Origin: Sphingomonas sp.
GTDB taxonomy: Bacteria > Pseudomonadota > Alphaproteobacteria > Sphingomonadales > Sphingomonadaceae
Assembly: GCA_019247755.1 (NCBI GenBank)
Contig: JAFBAM010000182.1
Coordinates: forward strand, 1 to 21,038
Direction of reading: 5' to 3'
DNA: 21,038 nucleotides
Shown: positions 7,585-13,734 of the stretch, in pieces
How positions within the stretch are numbered: the first letter of the stretch is position 1
How the letters are laid out: each line of letters begins with the position of its first letter
Translations under genes and position numbers: made by a program
Notes under the pieces: model-generated
The model's input: only the letters and a program-made list of their open reading frames with translations
Told to the model about the DNA's origin: nothing
Databases searched by the model: none

Positions 7585-8939
7585 TGAACCACCTCCTTCA
7601 GCACGGTCTCAAATGCCGCGATATCCTGATCGCTAACTGTTTCAGTGACCGCGACGACCAGCCCGTTCTGCAAAGCGCCGACACCGGGGTAGAGCCGGCC
7701 GAGCGAAACACCTCCCAGCACGCCCTTTTCGACCATCGCATGCACCGCTGGCCGAGCCTCGACCGGAAGCTTCAGCGTAAACTCGTTGAAGAAGCTGTCG
7801 TTGACCAGCTCAACCCCCGGGATTGCAGCGAGGCGCTCAGCCACTTCGCACGCGCGCGTGTGATTCAGAGAAGCGAGCCGGCGAAGGCCCTTTTCGCCCA
7901 GCAGGGTCAAGTGAGCCGTGAATGCGAGCGCGCACAGCACCGAGCTCGTGCAGATGTTCGACGTCGCCTTCTCGCGGCGGATGTGCTGCTCGCGGGTCGA
8001 GAGCGTGAGGACGAAGCCGCGCTTGCCCTCAGCATCGACGGTCTCACCCGCCAGTCGGCCGGGCATCTGTCGCACATGTTTCTCACGGCAAGCGAACAGG
8101 CCGACATAGGGCCCGCCGAACTGCAGGCCGACGCCGATCGACTGGCCTTCGCCGACAACGATGTCCGCACCCATTTCGCCGGGCGACTTGATCGCACCAA
8201 GCGCAACAGGTTCGGTCACCACTGCGATCAGCAGCGCGCCGGCCGCGTGGGCCGCTTCGGCGATCGGCGTCAGGTCGGTGATCCGGCCGAGGATGTCGGG
8301 ATATTGCACGACGACCGCGCTGGTCTCCGGACCGATCTTGCCGATCAGGCGATCCATATCGGGCTTGGCATCAAGCTCCGGAAGTGCAGTTGCCAGCGCA
8401 TCCTCGCTGAACTGGGCGAGCGTCTCAGCGACCTTGACGTAGTGCGGATGCACGCCGGAGGAGATGACCGTCTTGTTCCGGCGCGTGATGCGGTGCGCCA
8501 TCAGGATCGCTTCCCACATCGCGGTCGACCCGTCGTACATCGAGGCGTTGGCGACCTCACAGCCGAACAGCCGTGCGACCTGCGTCTGGAACTCAAACAT
8601 CATTTGCAGCGTGCCCTGCGCGATCTCGGGCTGGTAGGGCGTGTAGCTCGTCAGGAATTCACCGCGCTGGATGATGTGGTCGACGCTGGCGGGCACGTGA
8701 TGGCGGTACGCGCCGCAGCCAAGGAAGAAAGGCACGTCCCCCGCGACCATATTCTTGCGCGACAAGGCCGTCATGTGACGCTCGACCGCCATTTCGGAGG
8801 CATGCAGCGGCAGGCCATGGATCGGGCCCCTGAGGCGCGCCTCCTCCGGCACGTCCTTGAATAATTCATCGATCGAGCCGACGCCGATCACGCGCAGCAT
8901 CTCACTGCGGTCGGCGTCGCTCAGCGGCAGGTATCGCAT
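7581..8939 (-). CDS. gcvPA: Glycine dehydrogenase (aminomethyl-transferring) subunit 1
   Basis: This is the N-terminal half of the split P-protein, 452 residues, as expected for subunit 1. It pairs with GcvPB to form the heterotetrameric glycine decarboxylase. It keeps the usual landmarks: FLGCGAYRHHVPASVDHI near residue 75, the stretch FLTSYTPYQPEIAQGTLQ, YDGSTAMWEA, VGEGQSIGVGLQFGGPY, and TLSTREQHIRREKATSNIC. It carries no PLP lysine, which is normal because that residue lies on subunit 2. Its ATG shares one base with the stop codon of the preceding methyltransferase gene (TGATG). Split P-proteins are common in many bacteria, whereas E. coli has a single fused gene. Confidence 0.97.
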   Translation of the reverse strand: MRYLPLSDADRSEMLRVIGVGSIDELFKDVPEEARLRGPIHGLPLHASEMAVERHMTALSRKNMVAGDVPFFLGCGAYRHHVPASVDHIIQRGEFLTSYTPYQPEIAQGTLQMMFEFQTQVARLFGCEVANASMYDGSTAMWEAILMAHRITRRNKTVISSGVHPHYVKVAETLAQFSEDALATALPELDAKPDMDRLIGKIGPETSAVVVQYPDILGRITDLTPIAEAAHAAGALLIAVVTEPVALGAIKSPGEMGADIVVGEGQSIGVGLQFGGPYVGLFACREKHVRQMPGRLAGETVDAEGKRGFVLTLSTREQHIRREKATSNICTSSVLCALAFTAHLTLLGEKGLRRLASLNHTRACEVAERLAAIPGVELVNDSFFNEFTLKLPVEARPAVHAMVEKGVLGGVSLGRLYPGVGALQNGLVVAVTETVSDQDIAAFETVLKEVVQ

Positions 8940-9688
8940 CAGGTGGGCTTCCTCATGATGAAGCGAAGACGGACATAATCGGCGATGTTAGAGCCGACGC
9001 CATCGGCGACGGCGGCGCCGATCTCGGCGCGCTCCTCCTCCGGCACGCCGGCGCGATCGAGCCAGCCCTTGCGGAAGGTCGTCACCCAGGCGGCGACCCC
9101 GTGCTCGATGGGGGTCGGGCGCTCGATCAGGCGCGCGTCGACCTCCCGGAAGCCGGCGGCTTCGTAGACCGCTGCGAATTCTTCAGGCGATGCGTACCAG
9201 TTGCTCGCCTCGACCGGCGGGGCGTAGCCGCGGATGATCAGCTCGTCGTCGAGCGCCTCGCGGAGCTTCGCGAGATTGCCCTCGCCGCCCATCTCGCCAG
9301 CGAAGCGGCCGTCGGGCTTCACTGCGCGGAAGATTGCGCGCGCCGCCTGCTCCTTTTCCAGCACCCAATGCAGCGTCGCGTTGGAGAAGGCAGCGTCGAA
9401 CTCACTGGTGAACGGGATGTCCTCCGCAGCCATTAGCACCGCGTCGATGCCGTTGGCGCGCGCCGCGGCGATCATCTCGGGCGAATTATCGATGCCGAGC
9501 ACGGTCGCACCACGCTCGATAATCTTCTTCGTCAACGTCCCCTCGCCACAGCCAACGTCGAGGATTCGCTCGCCGGCCTTCGGGTCGAGCAGGTCGAGCG
9601 CCGCGCCGCCCAATTGGGCGACGAAGGCGCCGACGCGGGCATAGTCACCCGCGTCCCACTTACTGGTCGAGACGGCCGCTGGGCTCAA
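8939..9688 (-). CDS. Class I SAM-dependent methyltransferase inserted in the gcv operon
   Basis: The 249-residue product has a full class I SAM-binding core: RILDVGCGEGTLT at about residues 41-53, LGIDNSPEM as the acidic strand-2 motif, and AAFSNATLHWVL as motif IV. The NATLHW pattern recalls trans-aconitate 2-methyltransferase (Tam) and related small-molecule methyltransferases, but assigning that substrate would be too strong. The gene lies between gcvH and gcvPA. Its start overlaps the end of gcvH by 4 bases, and its end overlaps gcvPA by one base. It should therefore be transcribed and translated with the glycine cleavage enzymes and respond to the riboswitch. A link between glycine-derived one-carbon units, SAM and a methylated metabolite is inferred from position. 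It is not a GcvT-like aminomethyltransferase, and no other methyltransferase type fits better. Confidence 0.9.
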   Translation of the reverse strand: MSPAAVSTSKWDAGDYARVGAFVAQLGGAALDLLDPKAGERILDVGCGEGTLTKKIIERGATVLGIDNSPEMIAAARANGIDAVLMAAEDIPFTSEFDAAFSNATLHWVLEKEQAARAIFRAVKPDGRFAGEMGGEGNLAKLREALDDELIIRGYAPPVEASNWYASPEEFAAVYEAAGFREVDARLIERPTPIEHGVAAWVTTFRKGWLDRAGVPEEERAEIGAAVADGVGSNIADYVRLRFIMRKPT

Positions 9689-10056
9689 AGCGACGCCACG
9701 AAATCGCGGTAAGCGGTCTCATCCATCAGGCCGTCGAGCTCGGACGGATTGGTGACCTCGAGCTTGAAGAACCACCCGGCCCCTTCCGGGTCATTGTTGA
9801 TGATCGCGGGATCGTCGGCGAGCGCCGGATTGCCCTCGATCACATTTCCGCTGATCGGCGAATAGACGTCCGAAGCCGCCTTCACGGATTCGACGACTGC
9901 GGCTTCCTCGCCCTTGCGAAGCGAGCGGCCGGCCTCGGGCGCCTCGGCGAAGACGATGTCGCCCAGCTGCTCTTGCGCATGATTTGAGATGCCGACCGTG
10001 GCGTTATTGCCCTCGACCCGGATCCACTCATGTTCCTTGGTGAAATACAGCGACAT
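9685..10056 (-). CDS. gcvH: Glycine cleavage system H protein
   Basis: The 123-residue product is the lipoyl carrier that shuttles the aminomethyl group between the P-protein, T-protein and lipoamide dehydrogenase. The lipoylation lysine is Lys59 in VVESVKAASDVYSP, and other conserved parts are the N-terminal FTKEHEWIRVEG and the ITNYAQ-like SNHAQEQLGD at 24-33. The C-terminal GWFFKLEVTNPSELDGLM is also typical. The length is normal for the family. Its start shares one base with the gcvT stop (TGATG), and its stop overlaps the next gene by 4 bases. Lipoylation would need LipA/LipB or LplA, which are not in this window. Confidence 0.98.
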   Translation of the reverse strand: MSLYFTKEHEWIRVEGNNATVGISNHAQEQLGDIVFAEAPEAGRSLRKGEEAAVVESVKAASDVYSPISGNVIEGNPALADDPAIINNDPEGAGWFFKLEVTNPSELDGLMDETAYRDFVASL

Positions 10057-11177
10057 CAGGCGGCTCCCTTGCGGTGATAATTGTGCGGAACGAATGGCAT
10101 GGGCACGACACGAGCGTCGAACAGCTTGGCCCGCTGTTCGAGCTTCAGCGCGGTGCCGTTCTCCGCGAGGTGGCTCGCGACATAGCCCATCGCGATCGGG
10201 CGCTGCAGCGAAGGCGAGAAGCCGCCGCTGGTGATCTTGCCGACCTCATTGCCCTCGCCATCGAGGATCAAAGCGCCTTCGCGGACGGGCTGGCGGCCGT
10301 CGACCTCAAGGCCGACGCGCTTTTGCGCCGGACCATTCTGGAGCTCCGACAGGATGCGCATGGCGCCGGCAAAGCCACCCTCGGCGCGGCGGCGCTTGTT
10401 GATGGCGAAGGTGAGGCCGGCCATCACCGGCGTGGTCGCGGTATCAAGGTCGTGACCGTAAAGCGGCAGACCGGCTTCGAGCCGGAGCGAATCGCGGGCG
10501 CCGAGGCCGATCGGCTTGGCGAACTCATGCGCAGTGATCGCATCGGCCAGCTCCGCGACGACCGTCGCCTGAACGGAAATCTCGAACCCGTCCTCTCCCG
10601 TGTAGCCTGAACGGCTGATCCACAGGTTCCGGCCGTTCCAGGTGAACGGTGCACCCTGCATGAAGCTTAGCTCGCTGACGCCAGGGATAATCGTTTCGAG
10701 CACCTGGGCAGCCCGTGGCCCCTGCAGCGCGAGCAGCGCCTGCTCCTTCATGTAATCGACCACTACCTCGCCTGGCAGGCGGCGGCGCATCACTTCGATG
10801 TCGCCGTGCTTTGTCGCACCGTTGACTACCACATAGAAACCATCGCCGCGCCGCGTCGCCATTAAGTCATCGATGATCCCGCCATCGTCGTCGAGCAGCA
10901 GCGAATATTTGGGCTTCATGTCGACGGCAGCCTGGAAGTCGCCAGGCATCAGCGTTTCCAGCGCGGCATCGACGTTGCGACCGTGGATTAGCAGCTGCCC
11001 CATGTGGCTCACATCGAAGAGGCCGGCATTCTCGCGGGTCCAGAGATGCTCGGCCATGATGCCTTCGTACTGGACCGGCATCTCGTAGCCGGCGAACGGC
11101 ACCATCCGGCCACCGCGGGCGCGGTGCCACGCGTCGAGCGGAAGCTTTTCGAGGTTTTCGTGGACTTCGCTGCTCAT
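10056..11177 (-). CDS. gcvT: Glycine cleavage system T protein (aminomethyltransferase)
   Basis: GcvT takes the aminomethyl group from lipoylated GcvH and, with tetrahydrofolate, releases ammonia and makes 5,10-methylene-tetrahydrofolate. The 373-residue product has conserved folate-binding patterns: MVPFAGYEMPVQY near residues 25-37, DVSHMGQL near 55, DDGGIIDDL near 97-105, SRSGYTGEDGFEI near 190, and GARDSLRLEAGLPLYGHDLD near 230. I start it at the ATG at 11177 because GGAG lies 6 bases upstream; a TTG directly before would add one residue. It is the first gene of the operon, lying just behind the tandem glycine riboswitch. The expected expression is induction by glycine. Confidence 0.98.
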   Translation of the reverse strand: MSSEVHENLEKLPLDAWHRARGGRMVPFAGYEMPVQYEGIMAEHLWTRENAGLFDVSHMGQLLIHGRNVDAALETLMPGDFQAAVDMKPKYSLLLDDDGGIIDDLMATRRGDGFYVVVNGATKHGDIEVMRRRLPGEVVVDYMKEQALLALQGPRAAQVLETIIPGVSELSFMQGAPFTWNGRNLWISRSGYTGEDGFEISVQATVVAELADAITAHEFAKPIGLGARDSLRLEAGLPLYGHDLDTATTPVMAGLTFAINKRRRAEGGFAGAMRILSELQNGPAQKRVGLEVDGRQPVREGALILDGEGNEVGKITSGGFSPSLQRPIAMGYVASHLAENGTALKLEQRAKLFDARVVPMPFVPHNYHRKGAA

Positions 11178-11203
11178 CAAACGCTCCGGAATAGGGTGCG
11201 ACT

Positions 11204-11237
11204 GTCGGCGCAGCTCTCCCGACTGCCCCGGCTGCCG
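11204..11237 (-). promoter_or_regulatory. Candidate riboswitch expression platform before gcvT
   Basis: Between the second glycine aptamer and the gcvT ribosome-binding site, the minus-strand RNA can form two exclusive hairpins. Hairpin A pairs CGGCAGC (11231-11237) with GCTGCGCCG (11206-11214) with a two-base bulge. Hairpin B pairs GTCGG (11219-11223) with CCGAC (11204-11208). Both use the bases at 11206-11208, so a switch between them is possible. Neither is followed by a T-run, so control of translation start, or of Rho access, seems more likely than intrinsic termination. This is a by-eye fold without energy calculation. Confidence 0.35.
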
Positions 11238-11242
11238 CCCCC

Positions 11243-11398
11243 GTCTGTCCCTAGCGCCTGAGAGCTTTGCCCCTTCGGCGGCCCACCAAAGCGGCGGGCA
11301 CTTTCCAGACTGTCAGGCGCGCGCGGTCCTTGGTGCCTGAGAGATTCCGGGGGCGGTTGCTCCTTCGGCGCCGTCAAAAGACGGTCTCTCCCGCGCGG
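11243..11398 (-). promoter_or_regulatory. Tandem glycine riboswitch
   Basis: Two glycine aptamers occur in a row upstream of gcvT. Aptamer I (about 11321-11398) is closed by a GCGCGG/CCGCGC P1 stem. It has the conserved pattern GAGAGA ... GCCGAAGGAGCAA ... TCTCTCAGGC ... AAGGACC, with a CCGTC-loop-GACGG arm. Aptamer II (about 11243-11310) is closed by GTCTG/CAGAC, and has CCGCCGAAGGGGCAA and GCTCTCAGGC and an arm GCCCGCC/GGTGGGC. The linker is about 10 bases, the tight spacing usual for the class. In aptamer II the expected GGAGAG appears as GGAAAG, giving one A-C mismatch in P2. The riboswitch governs a gcv operon and likely turns it on when glycine is abundant. Confidence 0.95.
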
Positions 11399-11479
11399 CC
11401 ATTCCGGAAGTTGCCCTCCGGCGACGCGGCTGCCTTGGCCGCGCCTTGGGCCCAAGTCAACGCGAGTTTCGGTGAAGTC

Positions 11480-12121
11480 CTAACGGGTTGCGTTGTACTT
11501 GAGCTGATCCTGCGTCAGCTGGAAACCGACCAGATGCTCGAACGTCGCATTGGCAACGGCAGAGCGCACCGCGGGATCTGCCATCGGGTCGATCGCGGCA
11601 TCGGCCTGGCCGGCCTTGCGCGGCCTGGTCAGGATTGCTCGCACCTCGGCGGGAAGCGTCGCCGACGAGCGATTGACGCGGATCGAGGCCTGAGCACGAG
11701 TCGTGGCGTGCTGGCTTCCTGCCGGGAATTCCAAAGCAACCGCGCCGACCTGCTTTGCTTCGATGGTAGATCCGCCGCGCAGCGCCACGTCGAAATAGGG
11801 CAGGATTACCTGGCGGGCCGGCCCTGCGTCCCGCCGGAGCGCGGTGACGGTGAAGGTGACGGTCGACACAACATCGGCCCCCGAATCCTGGCAGAAACCG
11901 CGGAGCTGGGTGATGGTCGCAGTCACGTCGATCGCGCGAGAATCCGTGCTTCCCGCCGGATCGAACAAGGTGATGTCGCCGGTTCCAGTCGGAATGCCCG
12001 CGATCGGGCAGCTCGAACGAACGGCATAGACGCCGCCGCCATTCTCATCGGTGATGTCGCCGGCGTGGCGGCATCCGGCGAGCAGGGTCACGGCGATGAT
12101 AGCGGCGAGACGAAGCTTCAC
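11480..12121 (-). CDS. Putative lipoprotein of unknown function
   Basis: I do not recognise a functional family. With a GTG start at 12121 the product has about 213 residues and begins with a textbook lipoprotein signal: KLR, then a hydrophobic stretch, then the lipobox LLAGC with the lipidated Cys at residue 17. The frame also allows 12 more residues upstream (ATG at 12157), but AAGGA placed about 10 bases before the GTG and the charge pattern favour the shorter form. The mature part is rich in small and beta-forming residues (for example VVSTVTFTVTALRR) with two cysteines (CPIAG, GFCQD). No membrane span or catalytic motif is seen. It is divergent from ispH and lies just upstream of the gcv leader on the same strand. 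Membrane attachment, probably facing the periplasm, is predicted from the signal. Confidence 0.75.
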   Translation of the reverse strand: MKLRLAAIIAVTLLAGCRHAGDITDENGGGVYAVRSSCPIAGIPTGTGDITLFDPAGSTDSRAIDVTATITQLRGFCQDSGADVVSTVTFTVTALRRDAGPARQVILPYFDVALRGGSTIEAKQVGAVALEFPAGSQHATTRAQASIRVNRSSATLPAEVRAILTRPRKAGQADAAIDPMADPAVRSAVANATFEHLVGFQLTQDQLKYNATR

Positions 12122-12188
12122 TATGGCGAAATCCTTAAACGGCAGTCTGGCCCGCATTCATAGGAAGGGCCTTCTAAGCCTGCAAGCG

Positions 12189-13166
12189 ATGCCTTACATG
12201 GCCTGCACCGTGGCTGAATTTCCCCCACTTCGAGTGCTGATTGCGGCGCCGCGCGGCTTTTGCGCGGGCGTCGACCGCGCGATCCAGATCGTTGAGCTCG
12301 CGCTCGAACGGTTCGGCGCCCCTGTCTACGTGCGCCATGAAATCGTACACAACCGCTTCGTCGTCGATCGCTTGCGCGAGCTGGGAGCGGTTTTCGTCGA
12401 TGAATTGGACGAGGTTCCAGACGACCGGCCAGTGGTCTTTTCAGCACATGGCGTGCCGAAGGCCGTGCCCGCTGCTGCCCAAACGCGCGGCCTAACCTAC
12501 GTCGATGCAACCTGTCCGCTGGTATCGAAGGTGCATCGGCAGGCGGAGCGTTTGATCGAGGAAGGACGGCACATCCTGTTCATCGGTCATGCCGGGCACC
12601 CGGAGGTCATCGGCACGTTCGGCCAGGTTCCCGAGGGATCGATCACGTTGATCGAGACGGTCGAGGACGTCGCCGGTGTCGCCGTTCCGGATACTGAGAA
12701 TCTTGCGTTCCTCACGCAGACCACGCTGTCGGTCGATGACACCTCGGCAATCATCGAGGCCCTGAAAGCGCGCTTCCCGGCCATCCGAGCACCGCGGAGT
12801 GAAGACATTTGCTACGCCACCTCGAACCGGCAGGCAGCCGTCAAGGCAATCGCCGAGGAATGCGACCGGATGCTGGTGATCGGCGCCCCGAACAGCAGCA
12901 ATTCCCTGCGACTCGCAGAGGTTGCCGAGCGGCTGGGTGTTCCCGCGCGGCTGATCGAACGGGCGACCGACATCGATTGGGAATGGCTCGGCGAGCCAAA
13001 GACCGTCGGAATCACCGCCGGTGCCTCGGCGCCCGAAGTGCTGGTGCGGGAAGTCGTCGATGCGCTCCGTTCGCGCTTTCAAGTCGCCGAGGAAATCGCC
13101 GACCACACCCCCGAGCGCATGATCTTCAAGCTTCCGCGAGAGCTCATTTCTGACCGAGCTGCCTGA
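12189..13166 (+). CDS. ispH: 4-hydroxy-3-methylbut-2-enyl diphosphate reductase
   Basis: IspH (LytB) carries out the last step of the MEP isoprenoid pathway, reducing HMBPP to IPP and DMAPP with an iron-sulfur cluster. The three cluster-binding cysteines are all present: Cys25 in RGFCAGVDRAI, Cys109 in VDATCPLVSKVH, and Cys208 in SEDICYATSNRQ. HEIVHN, SAHGVP and GHAGHPEV are also conserved. The product is about 325 residues from the ATG at 12189, the usual size; ATG 12198 and GTG 12210 are alternative starts. The open frame goes further upstream across the divergent lipoprotein gene, which I judge spurious. Its last 17 bases overlap rnhA, the next gene on the same strand. Confidence 0.97.
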   Translation: MPYMACTVAEFPPLRVLIAAPRGFCAGVDRAIQIVELALERFGAPVYVRHEIVHNRFVVDRLRELGAVFVDELDEVPDDRPVVFSAHGVPKAVPAAAQTRGLTYVDATCPLVSKVHRQAERLIEEGRHILFIGHAGHPEVIGTFGQVPEGSITLIETVEDVAGVAVPDTENLAFLTQTTLSVDDTSAIIEALKARFPAIRAPRSEDICYATSNRQAAVKAIAEECDRMLVIGAPNSSNSLRLAEVAERLGVPARLIERATDIDWEWLGEPKTVGITAGASAPEVLVREVVDALRSRFQVAEEIADHTPERMIFKLPRELISDRAA

Positions 13167-13608
13167 AGTCGAGCTGTTCACCGACGGCGCCTGCCGCGGC
13201 AATCCTGGCCCTGGCGGATGGGGCGTGTTGTTGCGCATGGGCGACAAGGAAAAGGAGCTTTCAGGCGGCGAAGCGCTGACGACCAACAACCGCATGGAAC
13301 TGCTGGCGGCGATTCGCGGCCTCGAAGCGCTGAAGAAGCCGTGCCGCGTGAAGCTTCATACCGACAGCATCTACGTTCGCGACGGAATCACGCGCTGGGT
13401 CCACAACTGGCAGCGCAATGGCTGGCGGACCTCCGACAAGAAGCCGGTGAAGAATGCGGAGCTGTGGCAGGAGCTGATCTCGGCCTCGGCACCGCACCGA
13501 ATCGAGTGGCATTGGGTCAAGGGCCATAGCGGTCATCCGGAGAATGACCGGGTCGATGCGCTGGCCTGCGCTGCCGCCGACGACCAGCGCCGGCACCATC
13601 GCCTGTGA
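13150..13608 (+). CDS. rnhA: Ribonuclease HI, apparent CTG start
   Basis: RNase HI cleaves the RNA strand of RNA-DNA hybrids in the cytoplasm. The 152-residue product follows E. coli RnhA closely: FTDGACRGNPGPGGWG at residues 10-25, NNRMEL, HTDSIYVRDGI, NGWRTSDKKPVKN and WVKGHSGHPENDRVD. The four catalytic acids are Asp12, Glu50, Asp72 and Asp136, with His126 in the flexible loop. In this frame, a stop at 13120 is followed by no ATG, GTG or TTG until GTG 13225, which lies after the essential Asp12 motif. So the only sensible start is CTG at 13150 (MTELPEVELF if read as Met), with a GAGAG 7 bases upstream. It overlaps the end of ispH by 17 bases, and may depend on ispH translation. A sequence error or a second CTG at 13159 are other options. 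Confidence 0.92.
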   Translation: MTELPEVELFTDGACRGNPGPGGWGVLLRMGDKEKELSGGEALTTNNRMELLAAIRGLEALKKPCRVKLHTDSIYVRDGITRWVHNWQRNGWRTSDKKPVKNAELWQELISASAPHRIEWHWVKGHSGHPENDRVDALACAAADDQRRHHRL

Positions 13609-13625
13609 AATAAAGTTCACTTTTT
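13605..13625 (+). terminator. Weak hairpin plus T-run at the end of rnhA
   Basis: GTGAA (13605-13609) can pair with TTCAC (13616-13620), loop of 6, and is followed at once by five T. The stem is short and AT-rich and begins within the rnhA stop region. It could cause partial termination before the stronger hairpin downstream. Confidence 0.3.
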
Positions 13626-13639
13626 GTAGGGTTGGGGTG

Positions 13640-13729
13640 GGACTAAATAGTCGCCCGTCACCGACTCTCTCGTTCCCCTGTTGGAAAGTTCGGTGAGGGG
13701 AGGCGTGACCCGCGCCTCCCCAACTTTTT
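13640..13729 (+). ncRNA. Structured non-coding stretch ending in a terminator; possible small RNA
   Basis: The gap between rnhA and the convergent flavoprotein gene is unusually structured. It holds a small hairpin (GACT-AAAT-AGTC, 13641-13652), an arm CACCGA/TCGGTG, an inner TCCCCT/AGGGGA pairing, and a terminal hairpin with T-run. Such a series is either an mRNA tail of rnhA or an independent small RNA. I find no convincing promoter of its own, so this is a weak candidate. Confidence 0.22.
13697..13729 (+). terminator. Strong intrinsic terminator after rnhA
   Basis: GGGGAGGCG (13697-13705) pairs perfectly over 9 bases with CGCCTCCCC (13713-13721) across a 7-base loop, and is followed by AA and a run of five T. 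This is a clear Rho-independent terminator for plus-strand transcription from ispH-rnhA. On the minus strand the same stem lacks a T-run, so it would be a weaker end for the convergent gene. Confidence 0.85.
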
Positions 13730-13734
13730 CCAGC

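Noticed and set aside
7584..8864. Plus-strand frame of 426 codons opposite gcvPA
   Set aside because: It mirrors a highly conserved gcvPA; long antisense frames are common in GC-rich DNA, and the translation shows no domain.
11455..11460. TTGACT as -35 box of the gcv promoter
   Set aside because: The sequence fits a -35 element but nothing like a -10 box lies 16-18 bases downstream, so I do not list it as a promoter.
12051..12188. Upstream extension of the ispH frame
   Set aside because: It runs through the start of the divergent lipoprotein gene and would add residues absent from known IspH N-termini.
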